64,000 bases of DNA from Novosphingobium huizhouense (GTDB taxonomy: Bacteria; Pseudomonadota; Alphaproteobacteria; Sphingomonadales; Sphingomonadaceae), in assembly GCF_020179475.1 (NCBI RefSeq), contig NZ_JAILXZ010000002.1, forward strand, positions 124,001 to 188,000, written 5' to 3'. The stretch's first letter is position 1. Every line of letters starts with the position of its first letter. Positions 43,178-52,634 of the stretch are shown here, one piece after another. The notes under the pieces are model-generated. The model saw only the letters and a list, made by a program, of their open reading frames with translations. It did no database searches and was not told the origin of the DNA. A program made the translations under genes and the position numbers.

Positions 43178-44302
43178 TTGGCCAAACCCGCCAGGCCGCG
43201 CGCCCCCCGAACCTCCAAGCCCGCCACGACGCAGACCCCGGTGGTCCAGTCGAGCGAAGCGATCGCCGCGCAGGACGAGGCCGAGTTCGCGCTGCGATCG
43301 CTGCAGCAGGCGCACGCCAACAACAAGCAGTACGAAGCGAGCGACGCCGAGCTGCTGCGCTTCTACGAACAGATGGTGCTGATCCGCCGCTTCGAGGAGA
43401 AGGCGGGGCAGCTTTACGGGCTCGGCCTGATCGGAGGCTTCTGCCACCTCTACATCGGCCAGGAAGCGGTCGCGGTGGGCCTGCAGTCGGCGCTCAAGGA
43501 AGGGCACGACAGCGTGATCACCGGCTATCGCGATCACGGCCACATGCTCGCCTACGGCATCGATCCGAAGGTCATCATGGCGGAGCTGACCGGGCGCGGC
43601 GCCGGCATCAGCCGCGGCAAGGGCGGCTCGATGCACATGTTCAGCACCGAGCACAAGTTCTACGGCGGCCACGGCATCGTGGGTGCGCAGGTGCCATTGG
43701 GTGCAGGGCTCGCCTTTGCGCACAAGTATCGCGAGGACGGCGGCGTGTGCATGGCCTACTTCGGCGACGGCGCGGCCAACCAGGGGCAGGTCTACGAGAC
43801 GTTCAACATGGCGGCGCTGTGGAAGCTGCCGATCGTGTTCGTGGTCGAGAACAACGGCTATGCCATGGGCACCGCGGTGCGGCGCGGCTCGGCCGAAACC
43901 CACTTCTATCGTCGCGGCACGGCCTTCCGCATCCCGGGCATGGACGTCAACGGCATGGACGTGCTCGAAGTGCGCCAGGCCGCCGAGGTCGCGCTCGAAT
44001 TCGTGCGGGCCGGCAATGGCCCTGTGTTGATGGAGCTCAACACCTATCGCTATCGCGGCCATTCGATGTCGGACCCCGCCAAGTACCGCAGCCGCGAGGA
44101 AGTGCAGGAAATGCGCGAGAAGCACGACCCGATCGAAGCCGCCAAGCAGGAACTGCTCAAGCGGGGCGTGACCGAGGACCGGATCAAGGACATCGACAAG
44201 AAGGTCCGCCAGCAGGTGGCCGAGGCCGCCGACTTTGCCGAAAGCTCGCCCGAGCCGGCGCTGGAGGAACTCTATACCGACGTCCTGGTGGAGAAGTACT
44301 GA
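43178..44302 (+). CDS. pdhA: Pyruvate dehydrogenase E1 component, alpha subunit
   Basis: The 374-residue subunit (from TTG 43178) is the thiamine-diphosphate-binding half of the E1 enzyme that decarboxylates pyruvate. An N-terminal Pro/Ala/Thr-rich segment precedes the domain. The TPP motif [20 protein letters not shown], then [10 protein letters not shown], is typical. The conserved phosphorylation-loop region [15 protein letters not shown] is present. It lies one base upstream of pdhB. A longer start at 43034 would give 422 residues, but its first part is basic and unconserved. Confidence 0.92.
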   Translation: MAKPARPRAPRTSKPATTQTPVVQSSEAIAAQDEAEFALRSLQQAHANNKQYEASDAELLRFYEQMVLIRRFEEKAGQLYGLGLIGGFCHLYIGQEAVAVGLQSALKEGHDSVITGYRDHGHMLAYGIDPKVIMAELTGRGAGISRGKGGSMHMFSTEHKFYGGHGIVGAQVPLGAGLAFAHKYREDGGVCMAYFGDGAANQGQVYETFNMAALWKLPIVFVVENNGYAMGTAVRRGSAETHFYRRGTAFRIPGMDVNGMDVLEVRQAAEVALEFVRAGNGPVLMELNTYRYRGHSMSDPAKYRSREEVQEMREKHDPIEAAKQELLKRGVTEDRIKDIDKKVRQQVAEAADFAESSPEPALEELYTDVLVEKY

Positions 44303-44303
44303 G

Positions 44304-45719
44304 ATGGCGATCGAACTGAAGATGCCGGCGCTCTCCCCGACGATGGAGGAGGGCACGCTTGCCAAGTGGTTGGTGAAGCCCGGCGACGAGGTCAAGTCGG
44401 GCGACATCCTCGCCGAGATCGAGACCGACAAGGCGACGATGGAATTCGAGGCCGTGGACGAGGGCACGATTGCCGAACTCGTCGTGCCCGAAGGAACCGA
44501 GGGCGTGAAGGTCGGCGCCGTGATCGCGAGGATTGCGGGCGAGGGCGAAGACGCGGCGGCTGCCACACCCGCACCCGCGCCCGCCCCTGCGGCGACGACG
44601 CAGCCCGCTGTCGAGGAAAAGGCCGAGGAGAGCGACGGTCCGGTCGGCACCGAGGCCAAGGCCAAGGCCGCGGCATCGATCGCCCCGGCGGGCGCCGCCA
44701 AGCCGGTCGCCGATCCCGAGATCCCTGCCGGCACCGCGATGGTCGCCACGACCGTGCGCGAAGCGCTGCGCGACGCCATGGCCGAGGAAATGCGCGCCGA
44801 CGACCGCGTCTTCGTCATGGGCGAGGAAGTCGCCGAGTACCAGGGCGCCTACAAGGTCACGCAAGGCCTTCTCGAGGAATTCGGACCCAAGCGCGTGATC
44901 GACACGCCGATCACCGAATACGGCTTTGCCGGTATCGGCGCGGGCGCGGCGATGGGCGGGCTCAAGCCGATCGTCGAGTTCATGACGTTCAACTTCGCGA
45001 TGCAGGCGATCGACCACATCATCAACTCGGCGGCCAAGACCAACTACATGTCGGGCGGCCAGATGCGCTGCCCGATCGTGTTCCGCGGCCCCAACGGCGC
45101 GGCAAGCCGCGTGGGTGCGCAGCATTCGCAGAACTACGGCCCGTGGTACGCCAGCGTTCCGGGGCTGGTGGTCATCGCGCCTTACGATGCCGCCGATGCC
45201 AAGGGGCTGCTGCGCGCCGCGATCCGCAGCGACGATCCCGTGGTCTTCCTGGAGAACGAGCTGGTCTACGGTCGCAGCTTCGATGTGCCGCAGATCGACG
45301 AATTCGTCCTGCCGATCGGCAAGGCCCGCATCGTCCGTCCGGGCAGGGACGTGACGATCGTGTCCTACTCGATCGGCGTCGGCTTCGCGCTCGAAGCGGC
45401 CGAGACGCTGGCTGCGGAAGGTATCGAGGCCGAGGTGATCGACTTGCGGACGCTGCGTCCGCTCGACAAGGCGACGGTGCTCGAAAGCCTGGCGCGGACC
45501 AATCGCATGGTCGTGGCCGAGGAAGGCTTCCCGGTCTGCTCGATCGCATCGGAAATCATCGCGATCGCGATGGAGGAAGGCTTCGACAGCCTCGATGCTC
45601 CGGTCCTGCGCGTGTGCGACGAGGACGTGCCGCTCCCCTATGCGGCCAATCTCGAAAAGGCGGCGCTGATCGACGCCGGCAGGATCGCACAGGCGGTTCG
45701 CAACGTCTGCTATCGCTGA
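44304..45719 (+). CDS. pdhB: Pyruvate dehydrogenase E1 component, beta subunit with fused lipoyl domain
   Basis: The 471-residue protein combines a lipoyl domain (residues 1-80, lipoyl lysine Lys43 in [11 protein letters not shown]), an Ala/Pro linker (about 85-145), and the E1-beta domain ([20 protein letters not shown] onward). The fusion is known in alphaproteobacteria and lets the E1 component carry a lipoyl group. It starts one base after the pdhA stop (TGAGATG), with no ribosome site of its own, so it depends on pdhA translation. E2 (pdhC) and E3 genes are not nearby, so they are elsewhere in the genome. Confidence 0.96.
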   Translation: MAIELKMPALSPTMEEGTLAKWLVKPGDEVKSGDILAEIETDKATMEFEAVDEGTIAELVVPEGTEGVKVGAVIARIAGEGEDAAAATPAPAPAPAATTQPAVEEKAEESDGPVGTEAKAKAAASIAPAGAAKPVADPEIPAGTAMVATTVREALRDAMAEEMRADDRVFVMGEEVAEYQGAYKVTQGLLEEFGPKRVIDTPITEYGFAGIGAGAAMGGLKPIVEFMTFNFAMQAIDHIINSAAKTNYMSGGQMRCPIVFRGPNGAASRVGAQHSQNYGPWYASVPGLVVIAPYDAADAKGLLRAAIRSDDPVVFLENELVYGRSFDVPQIDEFVLPIGKARIVRPGRDVTIVSYSIGVGFALEAAETLAAEGIEAEVIDLRTLRPLDKATVLESLARTNRMVVAEEGFPVCSIASEIIAIAMEEGFDSLDAPVLRVCDEDVPLPYAANLEKAALIDAGRIAQAVRNVCYR

Positions 45720-45731
45720 CGGCGAAGGCCT

Positions 45732-45758
45732 CTCCCCCCTCGCGCTGCGCGGGGGGAG
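45732..45758. terminator. Hairpin between converging pdhB and tad genes
   Basis: CTCCCCCC (45732-45739) pairs with GGGGGGAG (45751-45758), and GCG/CGC pairs inside with a small bulge and a CTG loop. No T-run follows on either strand. It sits between the pdhB stop and the end of the tad cluster and could serve both strands. Confidence 0.5.
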
Positions 45759-45761
45759 GGC

Positions 45762-46433
45762 TCAGCTGGAATAGGTGGTGCAGCTTGCGACCGGATCGGG
45801 GCTGGCGCTGCTGCGCTGGTAGATCTGGGTCAGGTCGCGGTCGTCGCGCACATTGAACGCCGCCTGCACCTTGATCGTGCTCGATTGCGAGCCGCCGGTG
45901 AACAGGTTCGAGATCAGCGGCTGGTAGTCGTAGGTCAATTCGACGAACATCACCGCATCGCCTGCGCTGGCCTTGGCTTCATCGCCCGACGGGCCCATCC
46001 CGGGGAGCGAGCCGTCCTTGCCGGCGCCCTCCGCCCCATACGCGCTCGTGACTTTCTTGAGACCGCGGCAGCGTTGCCAGTGAATGTATTGGGTGCTGGT
46101 CGTTCCGGGCAGGACCTCCAGACTGCTCAAGATCACGCGCCCGTTCGTGTAGAGATCGAGCGTGCCCGCCTGCACCTTGCCGCCGGCGAGTAGATCGTTG
46201 ACGTCCGATTCGTAGATCTTGCGATTCGACAGCATCGATTGATCGCCGATCCGCGAGGCATTGTCGGCGATCTGCATGGCGAGCTGGGATAGCCGCATCC
46301 GCGTGACCATCTGGTTGGCAAGCTCGGTGCCCCACATCCCGATGGTCAGGAGAAACGGCAGGGCCAGCGCCATTTCCGTGGCAGCCGTGCCCGACCGGGA
46401 ACGGCGGACCCGTCGCAGGAGCTTCCCGATCAT
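45762..46433 (-). CDS. TadE-like pseudopilin (module 2)
   Basis: The 223-residue protein starts MIGKLLRRVRRSRSGTAATE, then MALALPFLLTIGMWG. The sequence SGTAATEMALALPFLL is the TadE pattern with a prepilin-type cut at Gly and a Glu five residues later. After the helix lies a long periplasmic domain (Thr/Ser-rich, with Cys in YIHWQRCRGL and in the C-terminal VASCTTYSS). It is the last gene of the tad cluster, overlapping the preceding gene by four bases (ATGA). TadE-type proteins form minor pseudopilins needed for Flp pilus assembly. Confidence 0.8.
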   Translation of the reverse strand: MIGKLLRRVRRSRSGTAATEMALALPFLLTIGMWGTELANQMVTRMRLSQLAMQIADNASRIGDQSMLSNRKIYESDVNDLLAGGKVQAGTLDLYTNGRVILSSLEVLPGTTSTQYIHWQRCRGLKKVTSAYGAEGAGKDGSLPGMGPSGDEAKASAGDAVMFVELTYDYQPLISNLFTGGSQSSTIKVQAAFNVRDDRDLTQIYQRSSASPDPVASCTTYSS

Positions 46434-47026
46434 TGGCACGACCCTATCGTGGTCGAAGCTTCCTGCAGCTTGAACGGTTGGTTGCGCAGGACCGTCCTGG
46501 CCGTTACCGAGACGGTCGACGAAAGCCCGGCGAGACGCGCCATCGGAAAGACGCGAGGGTAGGACATGGTGACGGTGTAGAGCACCGCGTCGCGCGCGCC
46601 GCCGATGCCGTCGACACCGCGGTCTGCATCCCATGTGCCGTTCGAATTGGCGTCCTCGAAAGGCTCGCCGGCATCGCAGGTGCCGTTGCCGTTGGTATCG
46701 GTATAGTCCTCGGGCGTGCCGACGTTGCTGAAGTTGGTATAGGCCTTGCGCGAGAAGGCGAGCGTTGCCGACGGGACCAGCTGCCTGACCCTGGTCGTCA
46801 CCTTCCCGTCGATGGTGGCGGTCTGGCCGCTGGCGCTCTCGAGCGTCGAACTGCGCGCCGCCTGCTGCAAGGCGCCCTGCAGGATCGTCACGGCCCACAT
46901 GTTGTAGCCCATGTCGAACAGGCCCAGCAGGACCATCACGAGCACCGGCACGACCAGGCCGAATTCGACCGCGGTCGCGCCGGCATCGGCGGCAAGCAGC
47001 GAGGTTCGGAGCGTTCGCCGGATCAT
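46430..47026 (-). CDS. TadE-like pseudopilin with calcium-binding-type repeats (module 2)
   Basis: The 198-residue protein starts MIRRTLRTSLLAADAGATAV, then EFGLVVPVLVMVLLG, a TadE-type prepilin signal and helix. The extracytoplasmic part has an unusual segment, DTNGNGTCDAGE (110-121) and DANSNGTWDAD (125-135), each with the Asp/Asn spacing of EF-hand or thrombospondin-3 calcium loops. It overlaps both neighbours by ATGA, so it is co-translated with the vWA-containing TadG-like protein and the downstream TadE-like protein. Calcium-dependent pilus assembly is inferred, not shown. Confidence 0.8.
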   Translation of the reverse strand: MIRRTLRTSLLAADAGATAVEFGLVVPVLVMVLLGLFDMGYNMWAVTILQGALQQAARSSTLESASGQTATIDGKVTTRVRQLVPSATLAFSRKAYTNFSNVGTPEDYTDTNGNGTCDAGEPFEDANSNGTWDADRGVDGIGGARDAVLYTVTMSYPRVFPMARLAGLSSTVSVTARTVLRNQPFKLQEASTTIGSCQ

Positions 47027-48999
47027 TGCGACAGCCGCAGCTCACCGATCGAACGGGCGATCTTCTCGAATGCAGCGCTCAACTCGGTCGCGTTGGCGGC
47101 GGAGAAATAGTGCCCGGAGCCCGCGCACTCGGTCATGATCGGATTGAGATCGGTGCCGAAGGCGATGAACCAGACGGTGATGTTCTTGTTCTTCACCTGT
47201 TGGCAGGTGAACGAAAACCGCTTCTCGATGGTCTGTGTCAGGGTCAGCGTGCTCGTCGGGCTCCAGCGTCGCTTCGCCAGCGGTTCGATGCCGTATGCCC
47301 CGTAGCTCAGATCGTAGGACGAGGTCTGCCCGTCGGTCAGGAAGATCAGGTGGCGGCTCGTCGGCCGCGAGGCGGAGACGTTGGCGTTCTCGCTCGCGAA
47401 CAGTCCGGTCGGAGAGAGCAGCCGGCCGGCCCAGATCATGCCGATGTCGTGATAGGTGCTGCCTCCCGCAGCAAGCCCGTCGATGTAGGTTGCAAGGCTG
47501 CTGCTGGTCCATGTCTGCAGCTTCTTCGCCGGCGCCGGGCAATCGGCGAAGCCCCCGTAATAGGGCGAAATGTACTCGTTCTGCGTCTGGACTTCGGCCG
47601 TGGACCAGCTGCCGGTACCGTTCCACAGCAGCGCCCGGTCGTAGACCAGCGCCGGATAGTGCGGGCGCCACTGCGTTGCCGGAACGCCTGCGGTCGGCAC
47701 CGTATCGAGGTCGAGGTCGAGCGCCTTGGTCAGGTCGACGTTGGTGTAGTCGGCGATCTCGTAGGTTGCGCGCTCCTCGATGCAGCCGTCCGATCCCGTG
47801 CGCCAGCCGCTGACGTCCTTGGTCACGTCCTTGTACCACCACTGGCTGCCGCTTCCGAGTTTGGGCTCGGTGATCGTGTCGTATTGCAGCGTATAGTTGG
47901 TGTAGGTCGTCTTGGTCGCCGTGCAGGTGGTGCCCGACCGGTTCGCGCTCGCGAACGTCGCCCCATTGTAGACCACCTGGTTGGTGGCCACCGTCCGGGT
48001 TCCTGCCGGAGGTCCCGCGACAGTCGTCGAGGTCGTGGAGATGGTCGTGGTCTTGCTGGTCAGCGTGTTTGCAGGCTGGACGCAGTAATAGGACTTGGTC
48101 CACGAGCTATAGGTCGCGCTGTAAGTGTAGGTGCTGTCTACGGCGGTTCCAGAAACGAGGTCGGACGCGGTGTTGTAGGTGTAGGTGCCGTTTGCGGTCC
48201 CGGTGCCGATCAGCGTGCGCGACGGGTATGTCCAGCTTTTCACCATCCAGTCGTCGGCCAGCAGCCCCCCTACGTTGACGTTGGTCGAGTAGGGCACGAA
48301 GCCGTAGCGCATCCGGCTCCCGGGCTGCTTGTAGCTTTCCATCGCGGCGAAGAAGTCCTTCACCACGCTTTTCAGGATGGCGATCTTCGGGCTCGAATCG
48401 CCAGGATTGACCTCGTTCATCGACCCGGTGACGTCGAGCGCCATCATGATGTCGGTATTGGGCGCATTGAGCTGGGCGGTGCAGTTGGCCGTCAGCGCAA
48501 CCGGCTGCGCGCCGAAGATCTGCATGATCGTCATAGGCACCGAGGTGCTGGCGACGCCCACGATGGATTGATCGTCCTGAATGGTCATGGTGAGCGCGCG
48601 GCCCGTCGACCCGTACATCCCCGCGCTGAAATTGGCGTTGAACATGCGCGTGCCGCGGTCGGCCACGGTGACGGTGTCGGTAGCGGCGTTGAAATTGCTC
48701 ATCGCGCCCATCTGCTTGCGCGCAGCGAGGACGCCGGCGTCGCACGCCTGCTGCAGCCGCGACTTGACCAGATAAAGGCGCCCTGCATCGACCGCCCCGC
48801 CGACCATCGCCATCAACGGCAGCATCGCACCGGCAATGATCATCGCGGTATTGCCGGCCCTGTTGCGCGCAAGCCGGGCGAGGAACGGCCCATCGTCGCG
48901 CGCGTGCGTCGAGCCGCGCGCGAGCGCGGCATCGAGCAATCGCAAAAGAAGAGAGTAAACCCTGGCCGGCACGGTGGTCAGATTAACCTCAAGCAGCAC
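47023..48999 (-). CDS. TadG-like pilus assembly protein with vWA domain (module 2)
   Basis: The 658-residue protein has an N-terminal membrane segment (GNTAMIIAGAMLPLMAMVGG, residues 49-68) and TadG-type VDAGRLYLVKSRLQQACDAGVLAARKQ. A von Willebrand factor A domain follows, with a MIDAS-like start Asp189-Val-Thr-Gly-Ser193 (DVTGSMNE); the first Ser of DxSxS is Thr. Long Thr/Tyr-rich inserts and a C-terminal vWA part (FLTDGQTSSYDL) complete it. TadG proteins help adhesion or anchoring of Flp pili. A GTG at 48999 is used, but no good ribosome site is visible, so the true start could be up to about 30 residues later. Confidence 0.8.
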   Translation of the reverse strand: MLLEVNLTTVPARVYSLLLRLLDAALARGSTHARDDGPFLARLARNRAGNTAMIIAGAMLPLMAMVGGAVDAGRLYLVKSRLQQACDAGVLAARKQMGAMSNFNAATDTVTVADRGTRMFNANFSAGMYGSTGRALTMTIQDDQSIVGVASTSVPMTIMQIFGAQPVALTANCTAQLNAPNTDIMMALDVTGSMNEVNPGDSSPKIAILKSVVKDFFAAMESYKQPGSRMRYGFVPYSTNVNVGGLLADDWMVKSWTYPSRTLIGTGTANGTYTYNTASDLVSGTAVDSTYTYSATYSSWTKSYYCVQPANTLTSKTTTISTTSTTVAGPPAGTRTVATNQVVYNGATFASANRSGTTCTATKTTYTNYTLQYDTITEPKLGSGSQWWYKDVTKDVSGWRTGSDGCIEERATYEIADYTNVDLTKALDLDLDTVPTAGVPATQWRPHYPALVYDRALLWNGTGSWSTAEVQTQNEYISPYYGGFADCPAPAKKLQTWTSSSLATYIDGLAAGGSTYHDIGMIWAGRLLSPTGLFASENANVSASRPTSRHLIFLTDGQTSSYDLSYGAYGIEPLAKRRWSPTSTLTLTQTIEKRFSFTCQQVKNKNITVWFIAFGTDLNPIMTECAGSGHYFSAANATELSAAFEKIARSIGELRLSQ

Positions 49000-49064
49000 T
49001 TTTTCTGGTAAATACGGATAGTTAGATCCGCCTGACGACGAGCTGAGGGATTTTACGGAGCCGG

Positions 49065-49514
49065 TCAGACCTTGACGAAGATCGAACGGGTGTAGGTCGT
49101 CGTGAAGGTGAGCGGCGTGACCCAGACGAAGATCGGCGCATCGTAGGTCATGGTCAGGGTGTATTCGTTCGCCCCGCTGATCCGCTGCGAGCTTGCGAGC
49201 GCAACGGTTACCGAGAGCGCGGCGGTGTTGAGGAAATAGGGCGCCCCGGAAGCGCGGCCGATCGCGGTGTCGCGCATCTGCGAGGCGGTGAGGAGGTTCC
49301 CGGCTTGCGACTGGGTCACGACCTGGCGCTGGACATCCGCGGCAGCGCTGCCGAGCGCATTGTATGACTGCATGACGATCGAGAACTGGAACACCGCCAT
49401 CATCATCAGGATGAAGAGCGGGCCGATCAGCGCGAATTCCATCGCGGCGGAGCCCGCGCGCGAGGCGGCGATGCGCAGCGACGTGCGGCGCAGGAACGTG
49501 CGAGCGGACATCAT
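49065..49514 (-). CDS. TadE-like pseudopilin (module 1, second)
   Basis: The 149-residue protein begins MMSARTFLRRTSLRIAASRA, then GSAAMEFALIGPLFILMMMA, a TadE pattern with prepilin-type cleavage near Gly and Glu at +5. The short extracytoplasmic domain ends in VTPLTFTTTYTRSIFVKV. It starts in an ATGA overlap with the preceding TadE-like gene (49511-49514). Sixty-five bases separate it from the vWA-containing TadG-like gene. Confidence 0.82.
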   Translation of the reverse strand: MMSARTFLRRTSLRIAASRAGSAAMEFALIGPLFILMMMAVFQFSIVMQSYNALGSAAADVQRQVVTQSQAGNLLTASQMRDTAIGRASGAPYFLNTAALSVTVALASSQRISGANEYTLTMTYDAPIFVWVTPLTFTTTYTRSIFVKV

Positions 49515-49972
49515 GACAACTGGATCGTGCGCTGCATCGACGAAGTCACCGGCCCGCCGATCCCGAACTGCGTCCACATCGGGGTGAAGGTGTCGGTCAC
49601 CGTGATCTGCAGGTACTTGCCGATCTCGCCGGTCACCGCGCAGTAGCCCGGGAGCGAGACGAACGTGGTGTCGACCCCGCACCTATAGACCGTGGCGATC
49701 TGGATGCTGGCGGCCGGCACGCCGGTGGTCGTCGCGAGCACGGTCTTGAGCGAGGTCAGCTTGGCGTCGTTGTCGGGGCTCGCGGCCAATACGATCTGGG
49801 TGCTCTCGCTCAGCGCGGCCTGCAACGCGGTACGGCGGGCTACCATCCGGGTCAGGTCGACCGTGCCGAGGCCGAACAGCGCGAGCAGGGGAGCAAGAAA
49901 CGCGAACTCGATCACCAGCGAGCCATCGGAAGCCCCGGTCAGGTGGCCGAGGAGACGGCGCAGCGCCAGCAT
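49511..49972 (-). CDS. TadE-like pseudopilin (module 1, first)
   Basis: The 153-residue protein starts MLALRRLLGHLTGASDGSLV, then IEFAFLAPLLALFGLG, with the TadE helix and a Gly/Glu prepilin pattern. The extracytoplasmic part has two cysteines (VYRCGVD and GYCAVT) likely to form a disulfide. It follows the TadG-like gene in a TGATG overlap and itself overlaps the next TadE-like gene by four bases. Confidence 0.82.
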   Translation of the reverse strand: MLALRRLLGHLTGASDGSLVIEFAFLAPLLALFGLGTVDLTRMVARRTALQAALSESTQIVLAASPDNDAKLTSLKTVLATTTGVPAASIQIATVYRCGVDTTFVSLPGYCAVTGEIGKYLQITVTDTFTPMWTQFGIGGPVTSSMQRTIQLS

Positions 49973-51327
49973 CACGAGACCAGGATCACGCTCGGCGCAT
50001 CGGTCCCGACCTGGGTCGAGGTCTGCATGCCGACCGGGCAGAAGCTGGTCATGTTCACGTTGCCCTGGACCGAGATCATGTTCGCGGTGATCTGGAGGCA
50101 TCGGCTCGTCACGCGTGCGGTGCCGCCGAAGCTCAGCGTGGACTTGGGGAAGTAGACCGTGCCGTTGATGACCGAATCCGAGTTGCCGTTGAGCGTCGAG
50201 GTGTTGCCCACGCTGTTGCGGTCCTCGAAGATCAGCATCCCTTCGAGCAGCGGCGCTTGCGAGGAGGACACGCCGGCAGCGAGGAGCTGCGACTGGGTCA
50301 TCGCGGTGAGATTGATCGACGATCCGCCGTTCAGCTTGAAGTAGGCTCCGTTCTTGAGCACGAACATCACGCCGTTCGCGGTCACCGCATCCTGCGCGCG
50401 GATCGTCACACCACCCCCGTCGATCACATAGATGCCGGGATTGAGCACCGTGTTGCACGCGGTCGTGATGTTCGCATAAGTGCCCGGGTTGAGCGTCGCG
50501 ACCGTCGTGTTGCCCGATTTCACGCAGGAATAGGTCGTTCCCTTGGCGGTGTTGGTCGGCGGCGTCAGTCCGATGAACGGGTCGGACAGGGTGGTCATGT
50601 ACTCCTTCACGACGTCGTCGGTGTTCGTGTTGAACCAGTCGTCGATGCCGCCCGCGCTCATCAGGTAGTTCACGTCGATCGTCGGATTGCCCGAGACGCG
50701 GATCGAGTTGGTCGAGTTCGACAGCGCGGCAAGTCCGCAGCCCGACTTGAGCACTGCGCTGCCGCCGATCGTGATCGCGCCATCGGCCGTCGGATTGGTC
50801 GAGATGATGCAGCTGGTATAAGTCGCGCCCTTGGCAAAGCTCGCCTGGGCCGCAACCGTGACCGTCGCCGACTGGCCGCTGACGAAGCCGTAGAAGGGCA
50901 GCTTGCGCGTGGCCGAGGCGGTGACGCGGATCGCGTTGGCCGTGCCGTTGTTGTAGTTCACCAACTCGACCGTCGGGGTGGTCGCGAAGTCCGACGTGTC
51001 GGCCAGGTTCGCGGTGAATTCCTGCTGGGCATGCGTGGTGTAGGCGGTCTTGCTGATCCCCTTGGCGAGCGACCATGCCGCGCCGATCGCCGCCTGGTCG
51101 GCCGCGTACTGCATCTCGCGCCGCCACAGGAACCATTGCGAGGTATCGATCGCGAAGCCGGCCGCCGAGACGAGCACCGGAGCGGACATCGCCACCAGCA
51201 CGATCGCATTGCCCGACCGGCAATCGGCGAGGCGTCGCAGGAGGCCGGGGGCGCGGTCGTGCTGCGCCCCCAAAGCACGCTTGCGCGCGCTGCGATTGCG
51301 AACCATCAAGCCGATCTTGCCGAACAT
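49972..51327 (-). CDS. TadG-like pilus assembly protein without vWA domain (module 1)
   Basis: The 451-residue protein has a TadG N-terminus (GNAIVLVAMSAPVLVSAAGF, then AIDTSQWFLWRREMQYAAD) and a long beta-rich, Ser/Thr/Asn-rich extracytoplasmic domain (for example TLNPGTYANITTACNTVLNP, then GIYVIDGGGVTIRA) that resembles a right-handed beta-helix. No vWA MIDAS is seen. The ATG at 51327 is chosen because the conserved region follows; a GTG 27 bases earlier is possible. It is the first gene of the six-gene tad minor-subunit cluster. Confidence 0.78.
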   Translation of the reverse strand: MFGKIGLMVRNRSARKRALGAQHDRAPGLLRRLADCRSGNAIVLVAMSAPVLVSAAGFAIDTSQWFLWRREMQYAADQAAIGAAWSLAKGISKTAYTTHAQQEFTANLADTSDFATTPTVELVNYNNGTANAIRVTASATRKLPFYGFVSGQSATVTVAAQASFAKGATYTSCIISTNPTADGAITIGGSAVLKSGCGLAALSNSTNSIRVSGNPTIDVNYLMSAGGIDDWFNTNTDDVVKEYMTTLSDPFIGLTPPTNTAKGTTYSCVKSGNTTVATLNPGTYANITTACNTVLNPGIYVIDGGGVTIRAQDAVTANGVMFVLKNGAYFKLNGGSSINLTAMTQSQLLAAGVSSSQAPLLEGMLIFEDRNSVGNTSTLNGNSDSVINGTVYFPKSTLSFGGTARVTSRCLQITANMISVQGNVNMTSFCPVGMQTSTQVGTDAPSVILVS

Positions 51328-51471
51328 GTCTGCACCGCCCCGCCCTCCGTCCACGCGATCCAGAAGCCTTGCGGCCTCCGCAACTTTGCGTCCGTTAGTT
51401 AGGGGATATGCAACCGTCGGCGTTAATTTGACGTTACGATCATAGCCTATTCACAAGGTTGCCCCGCCTCC

Positions 51472-52074
51472 ATGTCCCCCAGCTCAGACCCGGACCACAA
51501 TGGTGAAGCCGATCAGCTCGAGCCGATCGAGCGGCTTGCCGTCGCCTATGCCCCCGAGCGGGTGCGCAACGCCTGGAGCAGTCTCCTGGCGTTCGACCAC
51601 CGGCTTTCCGATGCGGCGCGGGAAGGGCGTGATCCGATCATGGTGCAGCTTCGGCTCGCCTGGTGGCGCGACCGCATGGCCGAGCCTGCAGATCGCTGGC
51701 CCAAGGGAGAACCGCTTCTTGCCGCCCTCGCGCCGTGGGACGGTGAACGTGCCGCACTGGCCGCGATCGTCGATGGATGGGAAGCGCGCAACGTGGGCTC
51801 CGATGGCGGCGCGGCGCTGCGTGAGGCGCGGATCGCGGCGCTGCTCGCGCTGGCCCGGATCGGCGGCGAGACCGACCGCGCAGCGTTCGACGCGATTGCG
51901 CGCGCCGGCGCCGAATGGCTCGATCGAGCAGGCCCCGCGGCCGGACCTGCGCCCCGCTTGCCGCGAACGATGCGACCGCTCGTCATTCTGCGCGGGATGG
52001 CCTTGTTGCCCGACCACGCCTCCCCGGCATTGCGCTTCCTGCGTGTGCTGCGGCTGGGCCTTCTCGGCCGCTAA
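51472..52074 (+). CDS. Squalene/phytoene-synthase-like protein, truncated family member
   Basis: The 200-residue cytoplasmic protein has the helical pattern and RLAWWRDRMAEP segment of the squalene/phytoene synthase (NDUFAF6-like) family, but lacks the Asp-rich substrate motifs of real synthases and is about two thirds of their length. A complex-I-assembly-like or scaffold role is possible; it is probably not a terpene synthase. It starts at ATG 51472 without a good ribosome site, next to the divergent tad cluster. Low certainty. Confidence 0.6.
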   Translation: MSPSSDPDHNGEADQLEPIERLAVAYAPERVRNAWSSLLAFDHRLSDAAREGRDPIMVQLRLAWWRDRMAEPADRWPKGEPLLAALAPWDGERAALAAIVDGWEARNVGSDGGAALREARIAALLALARIGGETDRAAFDAIARAGAEWLDRAGPAAGPAPRLPRTMRPLVILRGMALLPDHASPALRFLRVLRLGLLGR

Positions 52075-52150
52075 ATCGGTTGCATCTCCCGCTTCCGCCA
52101 GGCTGCGCGCGCACTAGTCTTGCCCCACGCGGCAACGGGGAAGACCAGCC

Positions 52151-52624
52151 TTGCACCGGATCCTGATCGGCGCGCTCGGTGCGCTCCTGCTGGTTGCGGC
52201 AGGGGTGTTCTGGTGGCAGGGACGCGCCGAGACCGAGACCGAGACCGTGCGTCCCGTCGCCAATCCGGCCGCTCCGCCAAGCGAGGATGCCGCCGACGAG
52301 GATATTCCCGAAGTCGATCCGGGCAATGCGGTCGGCCCGGAATTGCCGCATGCGACTGAGCAGACGCGCGAACAGCGTCGGTTCGACCGCCTCGACCGGG
52401 ACCGCGACGGGCGCATCACCCGCAACGAGATGCTGGCGCCCAGGGTCAGGGACTTCCGCAAGCTCGACCTCGACGGAAACAACCTGCTGACGTTCGAGGA
52501 ATGGGCGGTTGCCACCTCGAACAAGTTCCGCAAGGCCGACGCCGACGGCAATGGCGCGCTCGACCGCGCCGAATACGCAACGACAAAGCAGCCGGCCAGG
52601 AAGCCGGCCTGCAAATGCAGGTAG
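52151..52624 (+). CDS. Membrane-anchored protein with three EF-hands
   Basis: The 157-residue protein starts from TTG 52151 (GGGGAAG upstream). An N-terminal helix (ILIGALGALLLVAAGVFWW) would anchor it to the membrane, then an acidic linker leads to three EF-hand loops: DRDRDGRITRNE (82-93), DLDGNNLLTFEE (106-117) and DADGNGALDRAE (130-141). All have the needed Asp and Glu ligands for calcium. The C-terminus is basic and Cys-rich (KPACKCR). It is probably a periplasmic calcium-binding protein of unknown role. Confidence 0.8.
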   Translation: MHRILIGALGALLLVAAGVFWWQGRAETETETVRPVANPAAPPSEDAADEDIPEVDPGNAVGPELPHATEQTREQRRFDRLDRDRDGRITRNEMLAPRVRDFRKLDLDGNNLLTFEEWAVATSNKFRKADADGNGALDRAEYATTKQPARKPACKCR

Positions 52625-52634
52625 CTTCGCGTCC

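Noticed and set aside
47026..49011. A 661-codon plus-strand frame opposite the vWA-type TadG gene
   Set aside because: The opposite strand encodes a protein with membrane helix and vWA motifs; this frame has neither.
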